A stretch of DNA of 64,000 nt from Yponomeuta sedellus (taxonomy: Eukaryota; Arthropoda; Insecta; Lepidoptera; Yponomeutidae), in the NCBI GenBank assembly GCA_934045075.1, contig OW203726.1, positions 8,578,860-8,642,859 on the forward strand. Reading direction: 5' to 3'. The position numbers were made by a program, and so were the translations under genes. This document shows, piece by piece, positions 54,079-64,000 of the stretch. A model generated the notes under the pieces. It made no database searches. It worked only from the letters and a program-made list of their open reading frames with translations, and was not told the origin of the DNA. Numbering within the stretch: the first letter of the stretch is position 1; the number at the start of each line of letters is the position of its first letter.

Positions 54079-54226
54079 CGACTTCTGACAGTAAGGCCAG
54101 CCACTTACAATCCTCCACCAGCTCCGACTTGCCCCCGTGGTGGAGTATGGCCTAACCTTCTTGCGATGCAGGAAGAGACCCGTGCTCTAGCAGTGGGGTC
54201 ATATGAATGATTGATACCATACCATA
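54079..54226 (+). mobile_element. SINE-5S copy 13, 5'-truncated
   Basis: CGACTTCTGACAGTAAGGCC to GGGGTCATATGAATGATTGA with an ATACC tail. A 14-bp TSD, CCATGGGTCGATGT, lies at 54065-54078 and 54227-54240. Confidence 0.92.
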
Positions 54227-54240
54227 CCATGGGTCGATGT

Positions 54241-54671
54241 ACTAAAAGAAAAATATGTCAGATCCTGCATGGACTGGAGGATAGGTTTCCCTGTAGTGTT
54301 ACCACACAGGAACTACCAGCTATCATTATTGCACACGTATGTGTCTTTGTTTTGGATGCGAACATTCAAGGTTCTACAGAGAATTCGCTCAATAAATAGT
54401 ACCTGACTGCAAATTAAAATCAACCTAAGTGTAGCGCCATAAATAAACCGCGTTACAACAGAAGCGAAAAAACAATTTGCAATAAAACTTCATTACCCAC
54501 ATAGATCCCACGATAAGAACATTGGAACATGAAATGATACGAATAAAGAACGTTCAAGGCTAAGTGCAGAGAAGTTCTTCACCGAGAGAAGATATGACCG
54601 TATGCGTCTACAACCGGTCGTGTATACCGTGACAATTCGCCGGTTTCACATTGAGAAATCATCGTAACGAC
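54241..54671. other. No recognised feature
   Basis: A 62-codon frame (54211-54399) begins within the SINE flank and lacks support. Confidence 0.3.
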
Positions 54672-54682
54672 ATATTTTGACT

Positions 54683-54959
54683 ATACTATTTTTATTTTTA
54701 ATGCACTTACCTGTGCATTAAAATTGTCCTTAATTTTAAAAACCTATTTAGAGGCTAAAAATTAAGTGATGCAATTTACTTCAGACAGATGTCGCTGCCT
54801 GTACGTAATACAGAGAATAGTGTAAAGAGGTTCGAAATTTCACTGATGCCGGTGAGTCACCCATTAGCTCAGTTGGAAAGAGCGCTGGCACGGATAGCCA
54901 GAGGTCGCGGGTTCGAATCCCGGCATGGGTGGAATTTTTAGCCTCTAAATAGGTTTTTA
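54683..54959 (-). mobile_element. SINE-T copy 10, fold-back
   Basis: Reversed tail module (ATACTATTTTTATTTTTAAT, diverged hairpin), then a direct unit from AAGTGATGCAATTTAC with tRNA-like region (TAGCTCAGTTGG, GGTTCGAATCC), ending GGTTTTTA. An 11-12 bp TSD, ATATTTTGACT(A), lies at 54672-54682 and 54960-54970. Confidence 0.9.
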
Positions 54960-55008
54960 ATATTTTGACTAGTTCTCAAAGTTTGTACCGTGACCTTAGT
55001 ATCTAATT

Positions 55009-55312
55009 GTATGAAGCTACGAGGGCCCGGTTCCATAAAACTACAATAATTCATAGTTTATTATGACAATTCGATGGAATAAAATGTAAAGGTTTTATTC
55101 AGAGTAGCGCAGAAACTGCGGCTTAGTGGACGTTACAAGACAAACTAGAAGTCCATGTCAAAATCTAGATCATTTTGGAGAAAAAATGGACAAAAAATCT
55201 CCAAACTTGGTCTTTCATGGAGATAGCATTGCTGAGAGTACCTAAATGTATGAAACTACGAGAGCGGCGTTTCATAAAACTACAATAATTAGTTTATTTT
55301 GACAACTCAATA
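55009..55312. repeat. Direct repeats (~65 bp) flanking an interspersed-repeat copy
   Basis: GTATGAAGCTACGAGGGCCC with CATAAAACTACAATAATT (55013-55077) recurs as GTATGAAACTACGAGAGCGG with the same second motif (55249-55312). Between them, 55084-55240 matches the repeat at 41556-41705. Confidence 0.6.
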
Positions 55313-55460
55313 TACATTGCAAATCCGTGTCTTCCTGCTTGTTAATATGTGGGTTAATCAACTTTCCAGAGACCATTGATTTGTTTATAGTAAGCCATAA
55401 GTTATAGTTCTATGAAACATGCCACATTCCTCTTACGTAACTACGCCCTGTGTTGGGTTA

Positions 55461-56234
55461 TAATAGGGGTTAAAGTATGAAATTGCCGTTTTATTGCAAT
55501 AGGTTCTTTGAATTGACATAGAATCTTCATGGTTTGAGGTTTTCGAATGAAACTTTTTTCAAATGGTTTCTATGATGTTCTTTTTTTAAAAAATGTGAAA
55601 CATTTGAATATCGACTTTCAATTGTTTTTGTTATTCAATTAAGAGAAGAAAGATGGACACTGCGAAAATTCGAGTGATTTTCGAATACGAGTTCCGACGC
55701 GGAACTAACGCGGCAGAAACAGCCCGCAATATCAATGCTGCGTTTGGAGAGGGGTCTACTAATGAACGCACCGTGCGATTTTGGTTTAAACGCTTTCGTG
55801 ATGGAAATTTCGACTTAAAGAACGAGCCACGAGGAAGACCGCCCACACAGGTGAATAACGATGAATTAAGAGAGATAGTGGAAGCCGATCCTAGTCAAAC
55901 TACCCAGGAATTAGCGGCATGGTTTAACGGCATTAGTAGACCCCTCTCCAAACGCAGCATTGATATTGCAGGCTGTTTCTGCCGCGTTAGTTCCGCGTCG
56001 GAACTCGTATTCAAAAATCACTCGAATTTTCGCAGTATCCATCTTTCTTGTCTAAATTGAATAACAAAAACAATTGAAAGTCGATATTCAAATGTTTCAC
56101 ATTTTTTAAAAAAAGAACATCATAGAAACCATTTGAAAAAAGTTTCATTCGAAAACCTCAAACCATGAAGATTCTATGTCAATTCAAAGAACCTATTGCA
56201 ATAAAACGGCAATTTCATACTTTAACCCCTAATA
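55461..56234 (+). mobile_element. Fold-back mariner-like element, 300-bp arms
   Basis: Arms 55461-55760 and 55935-56234 are nearly identical reverse complements, each carrying a mariner 5' end (AGGGGTTAAAGTATGAAATT) and the first ~36 codons of the transposase. TA dinucleotides bound the element. The 174-bp centre continues the transposase N-terminus from the left arm only. The catalytic domain is absent. It is non-autonomous, and transcription would give a long hairpin RNA. Confidence 0.9.
55653..55934 (+). pseudogene. mariner transposase, N-terminal DNA-binding part only
   Basis: ATG at 55653. The first ~94 residues have mariner HTH features: AAETARNINAAFGEGSTNER, TVRFWFKRFRDGNFDL, GRPP-Q-NNDEL and IVEADPSQTTQELA. 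Family transposases are about 350 residues with a D,D34D core; none of that is here. After about residue 94 the frame enters the inverted arm and runs to a chance stop at 56060. If expressed it could bind mariner ends without cutting, but that is inference. Confidence 0.85.
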
Positions 56235-59200
56235 CTTTTGACGATTAATAACTCAACATAGTGTGCAGTAACGAAGATTTGTCAGTTTGGAGTAGGTTAA
56301 ATCGAACGAGTCCATACAGCGGAGAAGTTATGCTGTAGCGCCGCAGACCGACGATATCGTGCAGTCACGGTTATCGAACAATGTAACCTGGCCATTGGCG
56401 TAAACACTGACCAAGGGCGGTTGTAACATTCGGCAGCCCCCTCGACGGTAGTTTATCCAATTTGTGATTCAATTCAATACGTTTATTTAATAATTTGAGG
56501 ACTCATTACTTAAAAGTTTCCGACACCTTTTCTTTATTATTATTGTTGGTTTTCGTGTTATAATTTTACCGTTACACATATTTCTGCTTAAATTGTGTTT
56601 TCTGTTAACTGTTGTTGTATTTTGTTCTGTGAGATTATGTTATTGTCTCGTGAAATTGTGTAATTTTTGTTTCTAATTTAACCGAAATACGGAAAATGCT
56701 TTAAATTTTTTTTCAGTATACATCTACTTCATGTACCTAGAAATGTTTTTTCTTATTTAGTCTCTACTTCCTGTCCCTAGAAATGTTTTTTTTCTTATTT
56801 AGTCTATAAACGTCTCACTGCAGGGGGCCGGCCTTCTCTCACATAGAGAGCATGTGCTTAATTACCAAGCTTGCTCACCGCGGATTGGTAATTTCAAACG
56901 CTGAGGTATTTGAACAACTCAGACATTCAGAAACGTTTACTCAATGGTTATTTCTGTGATATGGGATTTAATTGTGGTGCAGTTCGGTATACAATAACAT
57001 TGAGAATGGCGGGCTCTGTCTGGATTAAGTTGGGTGATATTATTGTAAGCGAAAATGAAACTCTAACAGTCTTCTCTTCAGAGACAGTTTAAGTAGTTTG
57101 TGGTAAGGGAATGATGTAACAGATTATTAAAACTATCTTTGTGAACTGTCCCTAGACGAATGGTGTTTTTATGAATAAGACCGTAACATTCATATTTATA
57201 AAAAGTCGATTTCCTCAACTTTTTATAAAACCAATGTTATAAATATGATCTTACAAATCGAATAAGCCAGAATCAAGAATCAAGAAAGCCCATGACATCT
57301 GACATTAGGCAGTATGACCACTAAACTAGGCGGTACCTTGTACAAGTCAGCTATTTTGCCGATAACTGATTATGTTGTCCTAAATCACTGTAAGCAGTTT
57401 GTTTGTGGAAATTATTCATTGATTTATTCATACATTTATATACATATTACATTCTTTATAAGAGTAGACCAATCTTCCCGTTTGAGAATAGAAACACTGT
57501 TAATGCACAAGTGGAGTAGAGTAGAATATTTTGCGGCAGAGCACACATGCGGCGATTCCACAAAATTGCTTGTTTCATCCAGAAAATCAGTATTCCTCGA
57601 ATGACATTAAATTACTTCATCATATATTTTTATATTTTGGCTGTTAGTATTATTCAATAATTATTTTATTTTTATCACTTAATGAGTGACATTGGGTGGA
57701 GAGGTACACGTCTCGAAAACAGAATCGAAAACAGGCGAGGTATTATGCAGCTATTATAAATTACACGACCTTTTCGTACCGATTTTGGCTGTCATCGAAT
57801 AAGGTAATACCTTCTGTTGCTAGCTGTGCCCACTTGCATATTATGGTGCGCTTAAAAAATCATGGCACTTAAACTATGCAAAATGCGAAAGTTCAACGAG
57901 TTAATTGAGTGGCTGGGAATAATAATATGATTACATGCTTCTTAGTCATCGAGTCTGTCAACGAAGTTAAGAAACATGAATGAAACTCACTTAGCATCCT
58001 ATCAATTAGCTATATCAATAAGTACATACAATTCAGTTGTGTGCGTTAGTCTCGCAAATGGCGTCAAGCCGTAAAAATATAATTTATTGTATTGTTTTTA
58101 TAATTATTACTAATACTCATTAGTATTAAGCTCGCCTTTGTACAAATATGCTTATTGTGCAATAAAGAATTTTCTAATCTAATCTAATACTTTTATTGCA
58201 CTTTAATTATTGCATATAAGCATTTTTTACCATTTTAAGTGTTAATTATTATTATTATACTTTATTACACACGAAAACATAACACAGGAAAATTTACGTA
58301 AGAATAATACTACGTAAAATACTCAAATTGTAATTTAGTATGGATTTCTTTCAAAAGATGACGTTCGTGATGAAATGAAACTTGCGTTAGGAAATAATCA
58401 TTTAAGTAAAACAATATCTGTGGAATCGGAGGATAAGTTAAAGAATTTGGTTAAAGCTTATTTTATTGCATTTTGCGACAATTCCTTTACAACAGACATT
58501 CGTGACAAAACTTACGTTAGAAAATAGTAATTTTCGTAAAGAAGGTAGCATATTCTGAGAATATATTTGGTTAAAGCGAATTTAATCACATGCCTAAATA
58601 TATTTGAACACCTATTATGTAAGGTTAAATTGAGTTTGCAGGCTTTGACATAACTATTATAATCGCTTAAGAAGCTTAGGATTACAATCAACTCAAATTT
58701 AGGTGGGACGAAGTTCGCCGAGTCATCTAGTTACTTATTTTAAGTACTTTAGTAACACTTTCATTAACTTGCTATCTTACCGTGATTAAATCATTCACAA
58801 ACACACACACCCAAAAATACACAAACAAACAAACCTTTAATTTTTCGGTACTTTATTTTATAATTCTGTTATACCACGTTTCCTCTCCCAGTTATCAAAT
58901 AAAACTTGAAGAGGAAATTATAAAACATGTATTTTACTTAGCTCAGAGATCAGGGACTACACAATATAATCTGTACATTTTTATGTAAACAAATCTTTTT
59001 ATCTCATCTTTGTATCTTTATTGGTACGCGCAAACGGTACACATATACCATTTTGACATAGGTCAACATTATAACCAAAGTATTCCACTAATTAATAGTA
59101 TCGATTACCCACACCTGGCTCGTTGGAGCCTTAAGCAAAGTGGTGGTCAGTTCAATAATACGCTACAACGAGTGCGTACGAAAATAGCGCGGCAATTAGT

Positions 59201-59504
59201 TAATGTTACATTGGCAGCGTAATTACAAAGGTCAGTCGCGTGCTATCCAGCTGTGCATCTTATGAAACGTTACGTGTTACCAGAGCCTCTACTCTCTCTA
59301 TACTGCTGGAATGATGGAACGTTTGAATTCCCGAGGAACTCTAAACAGATTAAGTAATTACGAGGCAAATAGCACGATCTACTCATTAATTATAATAGGT
59401 ACTACATATCTAAATAAAAACAAATAATAATAATACCTAGTATTAAATGGTTTTATTTTTTTGTAAATCTACTTCCTTCTCCAATGTTTTGCTCCAGTCC
59501 TTCC
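56235..59504. other. Mostly unique AT-rich DNA with scraps
   Basis: Tandem pair of ~40 bp at 56723-56806 (CCTAGAAATGTTTTTTCTTA). SINE group C 3' part at 56807-56935 (minus). LINE end with TCTAA tail at 58130-58190. Diverged direct repeat pair 58365-58465 / 58495-58590. GGGACGAAGTTCGCCGAGTC end at 58706. No gene supported. Confidence 0.4.
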
Positions 59505-59622
59505 AAAGGTTGTCTGCAAGAGATCACTCTTGGTGATAAGGTCGCCGTCTGTACTGTTAGGTTCCAAATATATGTGTTTGTTCCTTTTTTATGTACAATA
59601 AAGTCTACTCTATCTATTAAGC
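59505..59622 (+). mobile_element. LINE 3' end with TCTA tail
   Basis: AAGGTTGTCTGCAAGAGATC, GATAAGGTCGCC, GTACAATAAAGTCTACTC, then TCTA. Confidence 0.68.
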
Positions 59623-59771
59623 TCGCCTTTAAACAATTTTTAGTTTTAATGGCACAAAGACAAAGATTATTTTAATTTAATTCAATTTTTAGAAATTATT
59701 TCAGTAAGAATTTAAGAAGAATTTAACCTCAGCTCACGACGACGGTAGAATTCGACAGTAATTTTGGGACT

Positions 59772-60079
59772 ATATTATTTTTTTCATGCACTAACCCGTA
59801 CTAAGGTGAAATTTCGAACCTCTTTACAATACTCTATATATTACGTACCTACAGGCAGCGACATCTCGCTGAAGAAATTTTCATCACTTGCAGCCCCGAT
59901 TACCTACTTTGCAGTTAGGTACTTTGAAATTTTCCTTAGCACGGGTTAGTGCATTAAAAAAAATCATGTAGGTACAGCGATATCATTCCTATGTAAAGCC
60001 TAGGAGAGTTCTGGCACGGTTAGCCAGAGGTTCGAGTCCCGGCATGGGTGGAATTTTTTGCCTCGAAATATGTTTTTAA
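59772..60079 (-). mobile_element. SINE-T copy 11, four-segment composite
   Basis: Reversed tail, reversed body, direct tail module (TTAGCACGGGTTAGTGCATT), then a direct head starting ATCATGTAGGTACAGCG with a shortened tRNA-like region, ending GTTTTTA. A 12-bp TSD, AATTTTGGGACT, lies at 59760-59771 and 60080-60091. The tail-to-head junction appears again, as in copies 5 and 7. Confidence 0.87.
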
Positions 60080-60104
60080 AATTTTGGGACTGTTTACAAA
60101 ATAC

Positions 60105-60325
60105 AAAAAAACTTTATTGTCATAAAAGTGTACTAGGGTAGTGCCTATAATATTCTGTATTATGGGTAACCAGACTTAGTAGTTTAGTTTAATTTATTGA
60201 TTCGTCCTTAATCATCTAGAGAACATTCTCCAGTGGCTCTATATTCCATGGTCCAGCGTTCAGGCGACTTAGGACAAGTCGGATTTGTCCATATACCGGC
60301 CTTAATCTACTAATATAAAATCTAG
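60105..60325 (-). repeat. LINE-like 3' end remnant
   Basis: AAAAAAACTTTATTGTCATA then GGGTAACCAGAC as at 3414-3492. Reads as a minus-strand 3' end; no coding part recognised. Confidence 0.45.
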
Positions 60326-60378
60326 TTTGCGCTAGCTGCGGCAATCGCGGTAGTGGTTCGGACACTACATAGAATTAA

Positions 60379-60909
60379 AAAAAAAAACCGGCCAAGTGCG
60401 AGTCAGACTCGCGCACCGAGGGTTCCGTACAAACCTGTAATATAGACCTGAGTATTTGGTATGAATTTCAATTTAATACCTCTACGCGTTTATGAGGAAA
60501 TGGGTAGTAAGTTTAAAATTATTAAAAAAAAATATATTATGTGATGTAACTAAATATTTATGGTTTTCGTAATTTTTCCTTTATCTATGCTATAAGACGT
60601 TGCTTCGTACCAAATTTCAAGATTCTGAGTTCACGGGAAGCACCCTGTAGGTTTTGATTCCCTTGCAAGTGTCGAAAATTTGCGGCATAAACGGCTGTAT
60701 CTTTTGATTGCGTTGGTTTAGAAGTTTGATTTTTTCACAGCTTCAAGGGACAGTAGACCTGAGTAATTGATATAAATTTCAGCTTCATACCTCCACGCGT
60801 TCCTGAGAAAAAGGGTCTTGACAGACGGACGGACGGACGGACAGACGGACAACAAAGTGATCCTATAAGGGTTCCGTTTTTTCCTTTTTAGGTACGGAAC
60901 CCTAAAAAT
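60379..60909. repeat. Lepidopteran-type interspersed repeat, near complete
   Basis: Starts ACCGGCCAAGTGCGAGTCAG, contains GAGGGTTCCGTAC at one end and GGTACGGAACCCTAAAAA at the other, with a GACGGACGGACGGACAGACG run inside. I recognise this pattern from lepidopteran genomes; its class (Helitron-like or other) is not certain. Degraded pieces lie at 5283 and 62523. Confidence 0.65.
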
Positions 60910-61026
60910 GCAACAAATTCACTGCAGGTAGTTAATATATGCAGAAGCGCGCATGTTGTAGCGTTAAAAGGTCAGAGTTTGACAAATTTGTAGTGGAAAG
61001 TTGCATATTGTATTTTACATCAGGTG

Positions 61027-61290
61027 GCTTAGCCGCGCGATGGTAGCACATATTTAGCCGCGCGACAGTAGTGCTTAGTTAGCAGCGCGACTTTGGGCGC
61101 GCAACAGTAGTGTGTCTTATGAGTGTCTTAAACCTCGCGCTAGCATCGCGTCCTTAGCCGCGCAACGGAAGCTCGTCTTTAGCTGCTGCTGCCATGTTGC
61201 TTAATTTACTTAAGTAGTATACCACGCGACATAATTACCATTTATACTCAGTAGCGTAGCTAAAGTCGCGCTTCTGACGCGCGGCTAAGT
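61027..61290. repeat. GC-rich degenerate tandem motif TTAGCCGCGCGA
   Basis: TTAGCCGCGCGATGG, TTAGCCGCGCGACAGTAG, TTAGCAGCGCGAC, GGGCGCGCAACAGTAG, TTAGCCGCGCAACGG and, reversed, CGCGCGGCTAAG, irregularly spaced over about 260 bp in otherwise AT-rich DNA. Confidence 0.7.
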
Positions 61291-61911
61291 CGCTTAAAAT
61301 GCAAGCACTCTAAAACACACGATTTGCGTTATTCTGCCTCTACAGAAATTTACTTTTATAAACTTGAGTGAAAAACCAGATTCAGATCGCCAGTAGGGTT
61401 GCCGACATCATATCTATCATTGAATTTGAAGTAAGGATAGAAGATCATTCAATAGCTTTTTTCGGATCCTGGCGCTGACGTCGCTTGTCGGTAAAATTTG
61501 TGACTAACTTATTACATTTTCTGTATAATAACGAAATTGAACCACATTTCCCTAATAGTTTATTTTTTTATAAATTAATATTAAAAAAACCAATGATTTA
61601 ATCAATAAGTTATTAAGATCGAGATAACTTAATTATTTTAATCAATCTTTCGTAACCCAGTCAGCTACCGTACTTGATAATGAGTTGCTTGTGCCCAATC
61701 TCACTAGTCTATGCTACTCCACGTTAGATGGCGCTAATAGAAATAATTGGGCCACACAGAAGGGACTGGGGCGCGCGCAGACATCACTGATTAAACCGTT
61801 CGCAGATAGTAAATGTCACGGATATCCGTGGTAAATGTTTAGAAATTTTCTAAAACGATACACGAAAATATACCTCATGGATGGTTCACAGATATTTCAC
61901 ATTTTGCAAAA
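61291..61911. other. No recognised feature
   Basis: AT-rich DNA between the GC-rich block and SINE-T copy 12. Confidence 0.3.
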
Positions 61912-61925
61912 TAGGTGGAAGAAAT

Positions 61926-62197
61926 TTAAAAACCTATTTAGAGGCTAAAAATGTCACCCATGCCGGGATTCGAACCCGCAACCTCTGGCTATCCGTACCA
62001 GCGCTCTACCAATTGAGCCAATGGGCGACTCACGGCATCAGTGAAATTTCGAACCTCTTTACAATATTCTCTGTATTACGTACAGGCAGAGGTTGCGGGT
62101 TCGAATCCCGGCATGGGTGACATTTTTAGCCTCTAAATAGGTTTTTAAATTTGTTCCTTAGCACGGGTTAGTGCATTAAAAATAAAAATAGTGTAAT
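61926..62197 (+). mobile_element. SINE-T copy 12, fold-back
   Basis: The left part is inverted, from TTAAAAACC through a complete minus-strand tRNA-like unit into the body (ATTACGTACAGGCAG). The right part is direct, starting within the tRNA-like region (AGGTTGCGGGTTCG), to the tail AAAAATAGTG. A 14-bp TSD, TAGGTGGAAGAAAT, lies at 61912-61925 and 62198-62211. Confidence 0.9.
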
Positions 62198-62211
62198 TAG
62201 GTGGAAGAAAT

Positions 62212-63929
62212 ATTTTTTTTTTAAGGTTTCTAGTACAAGATCGATTAAGCTATGTTGGTACATCTTTTAATTTTTATGTGATTTATTGACAAATAAGTTG
62301 CTTTAAAACTTTACTAAAAACGATACCGATTATTATGGCAGCTTCCTATAAGAACTCGTGGTCGCAGTTTGTACCCCCTAGTTTTTGAATTCGCAACTTT
62401 GCTGTTGAGGAACAGTCGACAGCATATCACCTTTACATTTTATAATGTCTTGGAATAATTAACTACATAAACAATAATTAACTATAGCCCTTTAAGTATA
62501 ACTTCCAACTAAAACATAGATTTTAGGGTTCCGTACCAGAGGGTAAAAACGGGACCCAATTGCTAAGATGGTATGTCCGTCTGTCGGTCTGTCCCCAAGC
62601 TGAACGTAAACTCTCATGAACCGTGTAGCTCCAGTTGATATTTTTATAGATGATGTACATATTTATTTAATGAAAGTCATTTCCATTTTAACCGACTTCA
62701 AAAGAGGTTATCACATCGACGCGTATGTTAATTATTTTTCACTATGTTTTCGCATTATCTTCGTCAAATCTTAACCTATTTCGATATTTTTTTTTGTTCT
62801 ACTAGGTATAGCGTCCCATTGGTCCCATTTTAATTTGGTGAAGATGTCATGAAGACTTTGAGAGATAGAGAAAAGAACTTTTCAATGGACAGCAGCAAAT
62901 AAGGCCTAATGAGGCCCATTCATAAATAATATGCATATGTTTCATAAAATATAATATAAAAGCTGTCCCAGGGTAATTTGGTGATGTTCTGATGAAGACT
63001 TTCAGAGATGGGAATTTAGAACTTCAAATTTAAGTAAAAAAAATCACTTTGTTCATCAAATACTTTCATTAAGTAGCACATTATCTGGTGGACATTGTTA
63101 CGAAGTTCATCAGCTCAAATGTAGTTCTTGAGAGGTTTTAAGTTTCTAATCTAGATAAAAATATGCCGTTTTCAGTTAACCAGAATTTAAGTCAAAATAT
63201 ACAATTTTACTGTCGTGGTTATTAGTTCCTTAGTCAAAAATATACTAAAGGCATGCGTAGTTATAAAAGTCACAATATCTATTTAGTTTCATACGAGTTT
63301 CACAAGTCAGTCAGTGATTAAAACGGTATAAAACGAAAATATGTTTACGCAGAGGACAAATACAGCGCTGGTGCACAAAAGTGTATTTTGCATGGGCCCT
63401 GTAATTTATAATAAGCTGTCTAGTGCATTAAGAAAACTGGACTTAGGCTTGTTCAAGCACAAATAAAAAAATATATTATTTAAAAACTGCTATCATACAA
63501 TAATCGAATTTCTGACTGATAATTATATTGATTAAAATAAGTATAACAATGATATACTATTTGATATTATCCCCGTGACCTCTCTTGTTTGACATTTTTA
63601 CTTATTATCGCATGGAATGTTATTTTTTTTATGTTCTTGACATTTTAAATTCTTGATGTTAATATAATAGGTCAATCAAATAAAAAAAAATCCAGGAATT
63701 AATTTCCAGAAAGCTGGATATCATTTTATACCATCATTTGATCTTAAATGCGTGTAATGCGAATTCGCACGGTCCCAGGAGGTGAGCTCAACTTTTGGGG
63801 GCCAAAAAACCGCGAACTTCTCACACTTTCTTTCAGTTTTGTGCTTCTAGCTCGGAAACGGTACTTTGGACTGGAATCTTCGTTATTGCAATATTAAAGA
63901 GAGTTAAATTTTGCGTTGTATGATTGTCT
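62212..63929. other. AT-rich DNA with repeat scraps
   Basis: TAGGGTTCCGTACCAGAGGG at 62524 with GTCTGTCGGTCTGTC is a piece of the 60379 repeat. AACCGACTTCAAAAGAGG at 62689 is another repeat type I associate with Lepidoptera. No gene seen. Confidence 0.4.
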
Positions 63930-64000
63930 TCTTCTTCAGGCTATATTATGGAGTCCACTGCTGGACATAGCCCTCCCCTAGTGATGACCAGAGCGGCCTG
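63930..64000 (-). mobile_element. RTE-like LINE 3' end, cut by window end
   Basis: On the minus strand it codes LWSSLGEGYVQQWTP and ends with a GAA-rich tail. Same 3' block as 11990-12129. Confidence 0.6.

Overview
The window looks like a stretch of a lepidopteran (moth or butterfly) nuclear genome. It is AT-rich, carries one gene with small spliced exons, and is filled with insect mobile elements: tRNA-derived and 5S rRNA-derived SINEs, 5'-truncated LINEs, piggyBac with TTAA duplications, mariner, and MITEs. The repeat at 60379-60909, with its GGGTTCCGTAC / GGTACGGAACCC ends, is of a type I associate with Lepidoptera. The species cannot be named from this. No intact tRNA or rRNA gene, operon, CRISPR array or bacterial-type feature is present.

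Host gene. One convincing protein gene lies on the + strand at 40398-44054. Four coding exons join in frame to give 220 residues: a 23-residue signal peptide, a cysteine-free proline-rich mature protein with clusters of basic residues, and a 17-residue last exon. Its introns hold a rearranged 5S SINE, a fold-back tRNA SINE and a small MITE. Two weaker first-exon candidates are at 5907-6027 and 19539-19600.

Repeats. (1) A tRNA-like SINE family (here SINE-T) has about 12 copies, mostly with 10-15 bp target-site duplications (TSDs). Nine of them are fold-backs with tRNA-bearing and tail-bearing parts in opposite orientation; the inverted arm always ends at the same TTTTTAAA site, a plausible Pol III terminator. 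(2) A 5S rRNA-derived SINE family (SINE-5S, SINE3 type) has about 14 full, truncated or inverted copies. (3) Several further tRNA-type SINE groups (B, C, D, E, G) are present. (4) LINE remnants include RTE-like RT tails, a C2H2-finger-terminated RT tail, and many 3' ends with TCTA or TATG tails. (5) DNA transposons: an internally deleted piggyBac-like element (33705-36118) carrying a SINE dimer and a second TTAA MITE; a fold-back mariner (55461-56234) with 300-bp arms; a Harbinger-like MITE (45913-46087); and smaller inverted repeats.

Layout. 1-14.6 kb: mixed SINEs and LINE tails, ending in a LINE with three nested insertions. 14.8-23 kb: a LINE ORF fragment, then mostly unique AT-rich DNA. 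23.4-28 kb: dense SINEs. 28-32 kb: mostly unique. 32-36 kb: SINEs and the nested piggyBac. 36-40.4 kb: mostly unique. 40.4-44.1 kb: the gene. 44-48 kb: hairpin and MITE. 48-60 kb: SINEs, a TATG-tailed LINE and the fold-back mariner. 60-64 kb: the lepidopteran-type repeat, a GC-rich degenerate tandem block and a last SINE-T copy. The recurrent theme is inverted, bidirectionally assembled retroposons.
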